A program made the translations under genes and the position numbers. The notes beneath the pieces were generated by a model. The model searched no databases, was not told where the DNA came from, and saw only the letters and a list, made by a program, of their open reading frames with translations. A DNA stretch of 64,000 nt, from positions 140,943,501 through 141,007,500 of the forward strand of contig CM059582.1 in NCBI GenBank assembly GCA_030407085.1. The letters run 5' to 3'. How positions within the stretch are numbered: position 1 is the stretch's first letter; each line of letters begins with the position of its first letter. Shown piece after piece: positions 46,601 through 57,771 of the stretch. This DNA is from Trichopria drosophilae. Lineage: Eukaryota > Arthropoda > Insecta > Hymenoptera > Diapriidae.

Positions 46601-47165
46601 TAACAATAAACTTGAACCATTATGAAAAGGTTAAAAAATCGTTACGGAAATACATAAATTAACTAAATTGGGCCAAAATAAAAATATTTCATTCTTGTCC
46701 ATTTTTCGAAAAACCGCTCCTTTTTGAGATACGAGCGATTTAAAGTCGAAAAATGGCCAAAAAGCGCCATCTTCAAGAACTTGTTTCTCGGCTTATACCA
46801 AACTAAATTCCATAAACCAAAAAGGCAATTAAACTTCGAGATTTGTACTTCATGCACATATTTTTTCTATTTCGGTTGCTTTTCATTATCATCGTCAAAT
46901 TTTCGATACAAAAAGGGTGATAGTTGCAGCTTCGCGCGTGGAATGGCAATCACAGGTAAACGGAAAAATGACATCAAAAATACTTCTTTTAACTTCGTTG
47001 GCAAAAAATAAACACTTTTTTGCTCTTGCTATTTTTTCTACACAAGCTTCGTTTTTGAGCTACGAGCGATTTGACGTAAATAAGGACCAAAAAACGTTAT
47101 TTTCAAACATCTTTTTCCCGGCTTCTGCCAAAGCTATTTCAACATATAAAAATGAATTAAATTAA

Positions 47166-47422
47166 AAGTTTGAAGTTAGTCGATTTCCTGCGATATTCTT
47201 TTGCTTATTTAACCTAAAAATATTATGTGAAAACGTTCAGTTATATTAGCGTGTTGCCAAGAGATTTAATAAATATAAAAATATTTATGAGAAATATATA
47301 TTTATTGACGAACAAAACTGCAGGTAAGATATCCATAAGTACAATTCCTTTTCTGGTTATTTAAGAGAGTTGTGCATATTTTGTCTAGTATGGCTATTAT
47401 GATACTGAATATCTTTTCGTCA
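47166..47422. other. AT-rich gap between TIR and first coding exon
   Basis: No feature recognised. Confidence 0.3.
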
Positions 47423-48290
47423 TGAATGAAGACACACCTTCATATCGTAATAAACTAAGTATTGAGAATTCCACACATGAGAACATTTTGAAAGATACTT
47501 TGTTCAACGCCAAAACAATTCGATTGGCAATCCTTGTGTTTTCTCTGCGGGTTACGGAAAAATAAAGGAAATTCGTTTCTTCAACGCGTAAAATGTGGGA
47601 AAAATGTGAAAAACAAGATTTTAGAAACCGTAATAAGAAAAAATGACTTGGAGGTACAAAATCGTTTAGTACTTTGTGGTGAGTTTGACTTATCGTGCGT
47701 AGGAGTTGGTTATCATAAAAGTCCATGCTATAATAATTATGTATTATGTGAAAACAGTATTAAACAAAGCTTAAGTGCAGAAACCGATATTTAACTATTC
47801 TCGTTCAGGAACTTTATATGTTTTAGATATGCTTATGAAATTGCCAGAAGAAGTAAAACGAGAATTTCAAGCTGGAAATGTTGCCATCAACTTCACGCCC
47901 GGAGCTTTCAAAGGTATATTTTCTGACATGGCAACATAAATGACCGTCATTAAAAACACAAAAGCTGCTGATGCAGGTATTTCAGGTCTTACTAGGAAAC
48001 CTGCTTCCATACTCAGATGGACTCTAACTCAAAACATCATCGGGGAATATGCATCTGAAATGCAAGATAGAAGTCACATTACAGATTTCAACAGTGCTTA
48101 CGATAAATATGTTCATTAGGATGAAAAGCCGTCGTTGTTCCAAAGAAATGAAAAAGATACTTTAAAAATAATTAACAATGTTAAATCTCATTTGAGTGAC
48201 CCCTTCTGGGTGGAACAATATGCGCTAAATTTAATCAATATACCCACCAAACGAAAAAGTATTCAGAAGCATTGAAATTTTCAATACCTC
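47423..48290 (+). pseudogene. Academ-like transposase gene, N-terminal pieces
   Basis: ATG at 47423 opens MNEDTPSYRNKLSIENS. A frameshift near 47530 enters 47534-47794, with a CFLC finger, a KILETVIRKNDLEVQNRL helix and DLSCVGVGYHKSPCYNNY (the H..C ligand pair). 47795-48245 continues, with stops, as LKLPEEVKREF-like, NVAINFTPGAFKGIFSD, and SGLTRKPASILRWTLTQ. This Cys-finger plus YHK.C pattern precedes the nuclease domain in the same element class. Sequence similarity ends near 48290 and resumes at 49540 beyond a SINE and satellite. Confidence 0.6.
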
Positions 48291-48435
48291 TGAATACTAT
48301 TTCTTAATCCTTGTAAAAGTATTGGGAAATACTGAATTGTTTTTACCGAATCCTATGAAATGCAAGACTGACAGGAATTTTATATAATTATTTTCATTCT
48401 TTCTTTTTATTATAAAGTTTTATTAAAAAATCTAT

Positions 48436-48817
48436 CGGCTTCGTGGCTCAGGCGGTTAACGCACTGGACTACGAAGTCGTAGGTCGTGAGTTCGATCCCC
48501 GTCTGGTAAACAAATGTTCGATTTCGTTTTCAAGCAGCAGCTCGCTGTTGGTAAGACGAGCCACGTTGTTTGTGTTTACGTTTCGAAAGTATTGTTTATC
48601 TGGCGGAAATCGACTCAAGACCGCTGCTGTACTTGGTGTAGGTTTCTGCAGTCCTACATTTCATACACAAATGTGAAGTATGGCGCCATCTTTCTAAGTC
48701 GATCTGCAGCTCTCGCAAAATCTTATGACTCATAATTCGCAAAAACAATTAAGTAAAAAAGGGCGATTCCGCCCGTTAATTAAATAAATAAATAAAAAAA
48801 AAAAAAAAAAAAAATAA
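48436..48817 (+). mobile_element. tRNA-derived SINE, copy 1
   Basis: The head is tRNA-like: A-box TGGCTCAGGCGG (about 48443-48454) and B-box GAGTTCGATCC (48488-48498), the internal RNA polymerase III promoter. A CTACGAA loop region gives an ACG anticodon-like triplet, suggesting tRNA-Arg ancestry. A ~300-bp unrelated body (GCAGCAGCTCGCTG, GGCGGAAATCGA, GTATGGCGCCATCT) and an A-rich tail (48797-48814) follow. ATTAAAAAAT occurs on both sides (48422-48431, 48818-48827) as a possible target duplication. It inserted in the Academ-like element. Confidence 0.88.
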
Positions 48818-48827
48818 ATTAAAAAAT

Positions 48828-49257
48828 TAATATTTTATATTTAACTTAATTATTCTTATTTTTTTATTTTTTTTTAAATAAATTATTTTTGAAGAAATTC
48901 TTGGACGTTCACCTATCCAGCTACTGTTCTCCAAGTAAGTTGCTTAACTTGAGTAACGATCGCGCGCGACGCCGACCGCTGGTCCACTGCTGACGATCAG
49001 TGTTAAACACGTAATACGATATTTACATATATAAAATATTTTGTTTTAACGCTTTCTAGTTTTAATTATATATTTGCTTTTTTCGGAATTGTACAAAACG
49101 TACAAAAGGATATAAACTGTATTCTTATTAATACAATTTCCTATACATTATCAGCCCCTTCACGGACACAAGAGCAATCCTGAGTATTTCGTTTTCATTC
49201 TGAATTACCAGTTCTCGAAATTGAACCCTCTTCTATCCCACCATACAGATAAAATAC
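48828..49257. other. AT-rich, no gene seen
   Basis: Between SINE copy 1 and the minisatellite; nothing recognised. Confidence 0.3.
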
Positions 49258-49482
49258 CAATCCAGGTCGACCGTTTCGATGTTCCACAGTTTTCGATGTC
49301 TAGGTGTTCCGCACCGTCATTTATCGCCGTTCAGGTCGATCGCTTCAAAGTTTTCGATATCTAGGTGTCTCGCATTGACTTTTTGTGCCGTTCAGGTGCC
49401 CAGATGCCTCAAAAACTACGGTGTGGAACACCTAGACATCGAAAACTATGGAGCAGTCAACATGGACGGCGAAAAACTATGA
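49258..49482. repeat. 63-bp minisatellite, second locus, containing an inversion
   Basis: The same family as 11990-12240 (TTTTCGATGTCTAGGTGTTC, CCGTTCAGGTCGATCG). From about 49415 the unit appears in reverse complement (ACACCTAGACATCGAAAAC), so the array changes direction inside the locus. Frames through it are not genes. Confidence 0.8.
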
Positions 49483-49499
49483 AAAAAAATCGTTCTGAT

Positions 49500-50640
49500 T
49501 GCGATTAAAAGAAATAACTTGAACACATTCAGTGAATTGCATAAATCTACCGCTTATAAAATTAATGGCACAGCAACTCGTAAAGTAGTTAAACCAGAGA
49601 ATGTATTTCAAAGGGCATTAATGGTTAGTGACAACAAACCTCACGTAAATTTGAAACTGATAATGAGTGTCCTCTAACGGATATTCCATGCGTATTTTTT
49701 AAACCCGATGGTTTAAAAAGAAAAACACCAAAGTCGGATCTTATGCAGCTACTTGAGAAAAAGATTTCGGGCGATATACAACAGACTAAGCCTTCTTTAG
49801 AAAATTATAATTGCATAGTTATAGATGGTATGGCTCAGCGTCAAGCGTTAGATGCCAATACTCTTGTGACTTTCAATGATGCAGGACATCGAATAATGAC
49901 AAATATCACTAGAAAATTGAACGATGCAGATGAAATCCATCTGATTTTTTATCGCTATGACGACGAAGGTATAAATCCAAAGCAACAAGAAAGATTTGCT
50001 ATAAGAATACGGAAGCCATGCAGTAGAAATAATCGGTACTAGACGTGTGCGAGATTTCAAAAAAATTCTGTCAAGTAACAAAAATAAATCGAATTTGACA
50101 AATTTTCTTTGCGAGTATTTACTGCAACATTTGCCGCATTCAGAGGTGATGTCAAATGAGAACCAAAAAGTTTATGTAGCTGGTGGAATTGTGCCTCGAA
50201 AGAACACATATATTATTAGCAAAAATGGTCAACTGTTTATTCGGGCTTATCCTGTAATGACATGGAAGCGGATACTAGAATAATTTTTCATATTAATGAA
50301 ATCCAGTCAAGACTGTTGAATCGTTGTCAAATCATAGTTGAATCTTCAGATACAGATGTGTTCATTCTTTTAATTTCACATTATAAGTATTTTGGTTCTA
50401 AACCGCTAATTTGATTCTTCACAGGCAGAACGGACAGAAAACTTGATTACCATCGATTTATTCCTATTCATCGATTGTATGAAGAAATGGGACCTGCATA
50501 AAGCTTAGCACTTATCTCTTTACATGCCGTAAGAGGGTGTGACACAATTAGATCGTTTTATCATATGGAGAAAAGAAAAGCGTACTCTGGATTTTCCAAA
50601 TCGACTGATTCAGATATTGATGACTTAACATAGTCAATTT
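49500..50640 (+). pseudogene. Academ-like transposase gene, XPG-like nuclease part
   Basis: 49510-49680 gives FSELHKSTAYKI and RALMVSDNKPHV. 49743-50042 encodes NYNCIVIDGMAQRQALDA (the N-terminal acidic DG motif of XPG-type nucleases), VTFNDAGHRI and ADEIHLIFYRYDDEGI. 50047-50283 has FKKILSSNKNKSNLTNFLC and VYVAGGI. Across a frame change at about 50260, MEADTRIIFH, IIVESSDTDVFILLIS and LHAVRGCDTIRSFY follow: conserved acidic positions of the nuclease internal domain. Several stops (for example near 50410 and 50500) and frameshifts kill it. Function in transposition is known only by analogy. Confidence 0.65.
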
Positions 50641-50752
50641 ATCTGAATAAAAAGCCTTGCGTGTAGTGACAAAATAGGTAAGTATAATTTATAACCCAGG
50701 TAAACTTAAGAGTAAGGACTCTTTTAACGAAGAAAAGTTTATTTCAATAATA

Positions 50753-51128
50753 TCGGCCTCGTAGCTCAGGCGGTAACGTACTGGACTACGAAGTCGTAGG
50801 TCGTGAGTTCGATCCCCGGCTGGGCAATTTTTCGAAATTGTTTACAGGCAGCAGTTCGCTATGTGTAAGACGAACCACGCTGTCTGTTCAGCATTTTCGA
50901 GGTATTGTCTTCAGGCGGAAATCGAGCCACGGCCGATGCTGTACTTAATGTGGCTTTCTGCAGTTTCCTACATTCTCGACAAATGTGAGTATGGCGCCAT
51001 CTAAGACTACCTGCAGCTCTCGCAAGGATACTCACCTGTACCCGGACAAGCTCCCTGGGAGCTTTTGGGACACCTCGATCGAGGTGGAAGGTAGAGTACA
51101 AAAAATAAAAAATAAAAAAAAATAAATA
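50753..51128 (+). mobile_element. tRNA-derived SINE, copy 2
   Basis: Same family as 48436-48817: A-box TAGCTCAGGCGG, B-box GAGTTCGATCC, body with GCAGCAGTTCGCTATG, GGCGGAAATCGAGCC and GTATGGCGCCATCTA, A-rich tail near 51103-51125. Its 3' body has an extra ~60 bp with an inverted CTCCCTGGGAGC and CCTCGATCGAGG that copy 1 lacks, so two subfamilies or a 3' recombination are implied. Confidence 0.88.
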
Positions 51129-51229
51129 ATTTAAGATATAGAATAGCAAGCATGCAGAAATAGAAAAACACAGCAGCGGACAAAGTACCTCCTTCAGAGC
51201 CAGTCTTATTACAGCACGTAGTACGTGTC

Positions 51230-51552
51230 AAGTGTCAAGTTGATGACTGGTCTCAAGCAAGATGTAACAACATAACATCTTTTGACCCAACAGAATACGG
51301 ATGGACATTACAGGATAATGTAATGGGCGTAAATTATTTCGAAGGAAATACAGCGATGGAAATGTTCCAGAAATTCATCTGCCGCTGCAGTGGTAAGTCG
51401 CCCTGCCAGAACGAAGATATATATGTTCCTGTGTAAATCAAGGTTTTAAATGCGATCTTTGCACTTGCTCTGTACAGTTTAAAAATGTAGATACATCGAA
51501 TAAAGATATAGAAACGGATGATGAATGTGAAATTGAAGATTTATATGCATGA
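51230..51552 (+). pseudogene. Academ-like transposase gene, C-terminal Cys-rich end
   Basis: Reads TSFDPTEYGWTL, MEMFQKFICRCSG, then after a frame change SCVNQGFKCDLCTCSVQF and an acidic tail ending at a TGA at 51550-51552. The clustered CxC and CxxC pairs are the C-terminal signature of the gene whose other parts lie at 47423-48290 and 49500-50640. Confidence 0.6.
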
Positions 51553-52292
51553 CAGTTGTAAAAGTTTAATGATTTATAATTTAATATAAAATATTTTGAC
51601 AATTTTATATTTACCAGTTATTCACATTCCCCGCGCGAAGCGCAACTATTACCTTTTTTCTATCGAAAATTTCAGAATGATAGTGGAAAACTGCCAAAAT
51701 ATAGAAAATGTGAGCCAAAAATACGTTTTGAAGTGTAATTTCTATTTTACAAAAATCAATTAGCTTTGGAAGAAGCCGAGAAAAAGATGTATAAAAATAG
51801 TGCTTTTTTGTAAATTTTTTACTTTAAATCGCGCGTAACTCAAAAATGAAACATTTTTTATAAAAAATCTCAAGAGTGAAAAAGTGTTTATTTTTTGCCA
51901 ATTAAGTTAAAAGAAGTATTTTTAATGTTATTTTTCAGTTTACCAGTGATTGCCATTCCCCGCGCGAAGCTGCAACTATCACCCTTATTCCATCGAAAGT
52001 TTCACGTTGATAATCAAAAGTTGCCGAAAAAATATGAGCATACAGTACAAACCCCGAGGTTTAATTTCCTTTTTGATTTATGAAATTTGTATTTGTATAA
52101 GCCGAGAAAAAAATTATTGAAGATGGGGCTTTTTGGTCATTTTTCGACTGTAAATCGCTCGTAGCCCGAAAAGGAAGCGGTTTTCGAAAAAATGCCAAGA
52201 ATAAGATATTTTTATTTTGGCCCAGTTTAGCTAATCTATGTGTGTCCGGAACGATTTTTTAAACTTTTCATAGTTGTTCAAGTTTATTGTTA

Positions 52293-52500
52293 ATAACTAA
52301 TTACGGACCACTCGGGCAAAAAACTTATTTGATGTTTTTTGTTCGCAATAACATCATACGTCGATTCCAACTAGTTTCAAGCTGGCATCTGCTGCCAAGC
52401 AGCCACCTGGTCGGTCAGCTACCTTTTCGTGCATCGTTTCGAGGGTAAACCGCTCACCTAAAGGTTCACCTAAATAGTCCAGGAAATAGAGAACGGAGCA
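52293..52500. other. Unassigned link between two long-TIR elements
   Basis: No feature recognised. Confidence 0.3.
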
Positions 52501-53347
52501 TGCAGAAATTAATATCCGGAAAAAAAATACGTTCTTATAGGAAATTGAAAATAAAATTGAGTTTCTATTTCGTGCAACTCGATCCTGAATGGCGAACTTA
52601 ACCTAAAAAATTGGTAAAGTTGCAAAAACATGTTTTTCGTAAATAACGCGAAAACTGTAGCTGGAATGGAAAAAAGTTAAATGAGAAAGTTGTAGATATC
52701 AAACAAATGTATAAATTTGTTCATGTGATAATTATCGCTAGGTGGCGTACTTTTGGAGATATATCGAAAAAAACGGCAAAAAGCGGTGACTCTAGATCTC
52801 GTAAACCGCTACCGCTATAAAGTTGTTACTTTATGGAAATGTAGTGTATGACAAGCTGAAAAATAGCGTTTTTGAAATTTTAAAAAATATCGATTATTTT
52901 TCGAGATATATCGATTTTTAGAGAAAAAGATGCGCTCGTAAGTTGGCTAAATCTTCTCAGAGGATGATCGTAGAGCAACGAATAAGGGCTTATTTTCTTC
53001 GTAAAGAGCTGTAGTTTCATATTATTGAAAAATTGTAACTCATTTTTTTCATTTTAATGGACAAAAAATGAGTTACAAAAAATCGTACTTTTTTTTTAAC
53101 AGTTTTTTGGCAATCAATTAGTCAATTTATATCTAACACTGAAGATGGTTACGGAAATGTATTCCAGACATTTTTTGACGAATTTAAAAAAAAAAAAAGT
53201 TCGTACGACCTTCTGGAGCCGAGATCATTTTTTTTTTTAAATAAATATAGCAGACGCAATAAACAATGTACAACGTCGGGCCTGTTGGATGTTGCTGTTG
53301 AATACTTATATTTTGAAAAAAAAAATATTACAATGGCCTAAACCAAT
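52501..53347 (+). repeat. Left TIR arm
   Basis: 847 bp non-coding, ending GGCCTAAACCAATTA. Contains ATATCGAAAAAAACGG and ATCGATATTTTTC-type AT-rich blocks. Confidence 0.88.
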
Positions 53348-54521
53348 TAAGAACATGACAGATTGAGCAACAAAGATCGGCGCTTAAGCGCAGATAGCGA
53401 CGGCTGGAGTGGGAGTAGCGCAGCTCGATCGCCCCGGTGCTTCAATTCATGCGCTCAAGTCGGATGAACCTTGAAAAATGCAATGTCTCGGCTTGTCGGT
53501 AACGTACAAAAATCATTTTGTACTTACAGTGGGGTAGCTCGAAGAGATAAACACGAAAATGCATTTTCTTTTACTGTATTCATCATACTACACTACCAAA
53601 AATTTAATTTTTTTTATAGACATTCTTGCTGATTACACTCATGAATAATCAATAACATGATAATCAATTAACAATTACCGTATTGATTTAAAGTACTGCA
53701 CTAACATTTACTACGTTTCAAATTACATACCTAAAAATTATTGCAAATATTGTTGATTAAATAAATTTTATTTTTTAAATTAATAATAATATAATAATAA
53801 TACGAAAGAGATCTATTTTTTATGAAAAATACTGTGTTCAAAGAACGACTATTTTAAAATCTGACCGTCGTATACTACGCTCCTCCAACATAGTTTCTTT
53901 TGTCCCATTAGCAGCTGCTACGCAGCTGAGGAATTTTTACTCCGATTTAGGGTAAGCAGGTATACAGTAGTCTGGTGGCCTTCTCAGTTTGTCGAAGTTC
54001 CTCGAGCATAACATATCGTAAACAGCGCAGCAGACGTATAGAAATATATAAACATAAATAATTTGTGTTATTTACGTTTTCTGAGTCTTGATTTTTTTAA
54101 TTCGTGGTGAATAATTGTCATCAGCAGTGTAATAGAAAACGTAATCGGACGCCAGGTACACGTTATTTAATTTTCATTCTGGTGAGTATTAATTTCATTT
54201 AATATAATAAGCTATAAATAAGATATAGGCCCACAATTGCGCTGTCATACTGAACGGGTTCGCCGCGTAGTTTTGACAGGCGATTGTAAACATTGCACTA
54301 TTTCAAATAATCGTGTTTATAGTAGAGCGATTCAGCCGCACATAGTATGAAATAGCACACAATGACATTTTTTGACACAGCGTGAGAAAAATATATACTT
54401 TTCAAAATCATGTATATTTTTCGCATGTTTTTTAATTATTGTTTTTTATAAAATGGAGTTGCTTGGCTTTTCATATTGATCACATAAATTTACCGAAATG
54501 AAACAAATTTTTTCGTTTGCA
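53348..54521. other. Interior of the long-TIR element: putative promoter, 5' exon and intron
   Basis: 53360-53460 is GC-rich. A 5' splice-site consensus G|GTGAGT lies at 54181-54187, and TTTTTTCGTTTGCAG ends at about 54521, so a ~340-base intron is plausible. The rest is AT-rich with no gene. Confidence 0.4.
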
Positions 54522-54777
54522 GATACGAATTATGGAGCAAAATCAGAGCGACATATGTATTTTGTGCGATCAAGAAATTGCTACAGACGATCACATTCGC
54601 CTCGGAGACACGGGTATAAGTGCACTTATAGCAGCTAGTAAAGCAATAGGCGATAAAAAACATTTTAAAATGCGAAACTTGTCGTTCATGAATGTTCATA
54701 AAAATTGTAAAACCGTTTACGTTAGACCGTCTCACATCAAAAAGGAAAAAAAAGCTATTTCTGAGAAATTGATTTAG
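54522..54777 (+). CDS. Cys-rich zinc-finger exon, Academ-like N-terminus (partial)
   Basis: After the acceptor at about 54521 the ATG at 54532 opens MEQNQSDICILCDQEI, with CILC and later MNVHKNCKTVY giving H/C ligands, then a Lys-rich tail. I prefer 54532 over the upstream ATG at 54517, which lies in the polypyrimidine/acceptor region. The frame ends in TAG at 54775-54777, already inside the right arm (which starts near 54768). So the last codons are supplied by the TIR and the protein is truncated at ~82 residues. The finger style matches the start of the gene at 47423. Whether it is expressed is unknown. Confidence 0.5.
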
Positions 54778-55618
54778 GCCATTGTAATATTTTTTTTTTT
54801 CAAAATATAAGTATTCAACAGCAACATCCAACAGGCCCGACGCTGTACATTGTTTATTGCGTCTGCTATATTTATTTAAAAAAAAAAATGATCTCGGCTC
54901 CAGAAAGTCGTACGAACTTTTTTTTTTTTTAAATTCGTCAAAAAAATGTCTGGAATACATTTCCGTAACCATCTTCAGTGTTAGATATAAATTGACTAAT
55001 TGATTGCCAAAAAACTGTTAAAAAAAAAGTACGATTTTTTGTAACTCATTTTTTGTCCATTAAAATGAAAAAATTCGTTACAATTTTTCAATAATATGAA
55101 ACTACAGCTCTTTACGAAGAAAATAAGCCCTTATTCGTTGCTCTACGATCATCCTCTGAGAAGATTTAGCCAACTTACGAGCGCATCTTTTTCTCTAAAA
55201 ATCGATATATCTCGAAAAATAATCGATATTTTTTAAAATTTCAAAAACGCACTTTTTCAGCTTATCATACGCTACATTTCCATAAAGTAACAACTTTATA
55301 GCGGTAGCGGTTCACGAGATCTAGAGACACCGATTTTTGCCGTTTTTTTCGATATATCTCCAAAAGTACGCCACCTAGCGATAATTATCACATGAACAAA
55401 TTTATACATTTTTTTGATATCTACAACTTTCTCCTGTAACTTTTCTCCATTCCAGCTACAGTTTTCGCGTTATTTACGAAAAACATGTTTTTGCAACTTT
55501 GCCAATTTTTTTAGGTTAAGTTCGCCATTCAGGATCGAGTTGCACGAAATAGAAACTCAATTTTATTTTCAATTTCCTATAAGAACGAATTTTTTTTTTA
55601 CGGATATTAATTTCTGCA
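54768..55618 (-). repeat. Right TIR arm
   Basis: Inverted copy of 52501-53347. The minus frame 54972-54490 is a shadow of the exon plus arm. Confidence 0.88.
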
Positions 55619-57224
55619 AATTTAACATTGGGCCGTGACAGGTTGCCTGGACTAAAACGACGTTCGACGGGTGACGGATGCTGGTGACGGAACACAAACG
55701 AGACGCCAGACCACCCATACATAGTGCGAGCCAATGACGAGCAAGGATCGGTCCAGACGTTACGATCGTCGGTGTTCGGACTGTTAACGTTGTTTGGTTG
55801 CCATGCAACATCGTCGGCACAAAACTCGATTGCAAAAGTCGTAAGTGCATGTCCACACTGAGAGAAAAAAGACGCCCAGTTTTCGTCGCACTGATCAACC
55901 AAATGCGTTTAGTCGGGAGAACCAAATGTTTTTTTCAGTGTATGTAAAGAAGTCTTATAACATTTTCCGTTTTAAAAATGAACATTGTACAATATTTTTT
56001 ATATTTAAACATTTGAATTGCGATAACTTCTTAAATTTAAAAAAGATTTTGAATGATTCTTTTATTTCTTTCATAACCTATGCGTTTTAATGTATAAATT
56101 CACATATATCATTACTTTAATGCTAACATATCGATGAACAGAATTGTGTGGCCGTTTTAGATATCACACATCAGCAAATAGTTCTCTACGACAGTGACGG
56201 CGAAATAGTGTAACATTTGTACAGCTACAACTACTGGCGAGCCATACACCATTGCGACGTATCGCCTATTTACCCGAGTATGCCGCTAAATCGACGTTAC
56301 TTTCCGGATAAAGTGTCGTCTTTTTTCTTTCAGTGCATACGTCGTATACGATTCGAAGGATTTCAGACGCGACCGTCTTCAGATTTCCATCATGTCAGCT
56401 CCGAATTTACCATTATTAATTATCCTTTTTTATAAAAATTTTATTATTAACCTTTCTCTATTTCGAACTTTAAAAAAAATATAACTGCCTAAATTAACTT
56501 GTCGTATAAAATAAATATCAACAGTTCTATATCAATAAATATCGAAAGTTCCTTTCCTTTTTTAATTATATTAGCTTTTATAAATAATAATAATTCTTAT
56601 TATTAATATTAAAATATCAATACATATTGTCTTCTCTTAATGTACTACTCACGCTGATAATACCTAATCTTTTTACGAATTATTAAATTAACGTAACCTA
56701 ATCTTTAACACCTAATCTTTCTATTTTTTCTCTTTTATTGCATATTAAGATCGATGAAAGACCAAGCTAATTTAAATTAATTTCAAAAATCTAAGACTTA
56801 AATTGGGGAGGCTTTGAAGAATCAAAAGGTTTTAAAATAAATTACTCGAAACTGATTAATGTTTCTTATAAATAAACAGTCAGAAAATTGTCTTTGCCAC
56901 TTGTATAGACATCACAAACCATTGCTCTTTCTGAAGTATTTTAATTCTTAGTTGAGGAAATGTGATGAAATACCGGAATATTTCAAGAAATATCTTCCAA
57001 TTCACATAAAAATACCCTAGTGAAAATTTCTTCCTGTTTTATTTATAAAAAAATACCAATAAGTTAATCGTTTGGGGTTTGAAAAGTGCAGTATTTTTTT
57101 AAAATTCATTTAGTCAAATTTGCAATCAAAATTGTTTTTCCATAAAATTCATTAAACAAAAAAAATGTCAAAGACATGAATTTAAAAATTAAAAATATTT
57201 CTCGACCGTTGAAATAAATAATTA
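55619..57224. other. 1.6 kb without a recognisable gene
   Basis: 55620-55930 is GC-richer, and minus frames at 55902-55516 and 55925-55569 overlap one another and the TIR arm; I recognise neither. 56217-56435 is an unrecognised 72-codon frame. 56440-57220 is strongly AT-rich. Confidence 0.35.
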
Positions 57225-57319
57225 GTAGTAGTGTTGGTAAACGGTCACCATAAAGACAATTAGATGATTAAATTAATTAAATAAATTAAATAAATAAATA
57301 AATAAAAACTTAAATAAAA

Positions 57320-57375
57320 ACTTGACGTTTCGGCTCTATATCGAAGCCATCTTCAGAAAGTACATAACTATAGGG
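57320..57375 (-). ncRNA. PLE hammerhead ribozyme, left pLTR
   Basis: On the minus strand CTGAAGA (57356-57350), stem II GGCT...AGCC with a 9-nt loop, GAA, palindromic ACGT, then C (a GUC cleavage triplet). Identical to the right copy; the full core consensus is present. Confidence 0.8.
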
Positions 57376-57394
57376 AGTAATTAAAAATTTTTTT

Positions 57395-57771
57395 GCGAAA
57401 AAATTCCTTAAAAAGACGGGGAGAAAATGCAGGTATTCAATTGGACAAGACGTATTAATAAAAGGCGTTGCCTTTTATCATCTATACACCACCCTACCAC
57501 CCGTATTCAGTTAAAAAGTTGGAAAAAACTGAATATGTCCAATGAACACAGGAAGGAGACCGTGTTCGAAAAAGGTGTTATATATAATAACAAGGGCATT
57601 TCTTTAGTAGGAGGGCTAATAATTAGTGAAACATCTATTAATAATACATTGAACTAATATATACGTTGGAAATGTAGAATTAAAGCAGAATATTGTAGAT
57701 CTCCGGTAATGTCGATTTTTCAAATCTTATATTAACAGCGATCTGTGAATGTTTTTTTATAAAAAAATTTT
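57395..57771 (-). other. PLE 3' region after the coding frame
   Basis: Between the GIY-YIG stop and the left pLTR. The 76-codon plus frame at 57427-57657 shows no motif. Confidence 0.4.

Larger units (their letters stand above)
46601..52292. mobile_element. Academ-like DNA transposon with ~600-bp TIRs, interrupted by SINEs and satellite
   Basis: Left arm 46601-about 47165 and right arm about 51650-52292 are inverted copies (outer end TAACAATAAACTTGAAC). Each arm is built of ~330-bp subrepeats: the block ACGAGCGATTT ... GTGATAGTTGCAGCTTCGCGCG recurs as ACGCGCGATTT ... GTAATAGTTGCGCTTCGCGCG. Between the arms, 47423-51552 carries plus-strand pieces of one gene for a Cys-rich protein with an XPG/FEN1-like nuclease. 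That combination is known for Academ transposons; the family name is my inference. Two SINEs (48436-48817, 50753-51128) and a minisatellite (49258-49482) split the gene. Confidence 0.65.
52501..55618. mobile_element. Long-TIR transposon (~850-bp arms) with a Cys-rich first exon
   Basis: Left arm 52501-53347 and right arm 54768-55618 are near-identical inverted copies (outer end TGCAGAAATTAATATCCG), with poly-A/T runs of differing length. The interior (53348-54767) includes a spliced gene start (exon at 54522-54777). Arms of this length with so few differences mean recent insertion or gene conversion. The exon resembles the Cys-finger N-terminus of the Academ-like gene at 47423, so this may be a deleted relative; the arms themselves are unrelated to the 46601-52292 arms. 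Confidence 0.75.

Noticed and set aside
48436..48510. A functional tRNA-Arg gene
   Set aside because: The acceptor and anticodon stems do not pair properly and the sequence continues into a SINE body with an A tail; a second copy exists at 50753.
53130..53160. CTGAAGATGGTTACGGAAATG in the long TIR arms as a hammerhead
   Set aside because: No complementary stem II between CTGAAGA and GAAA.
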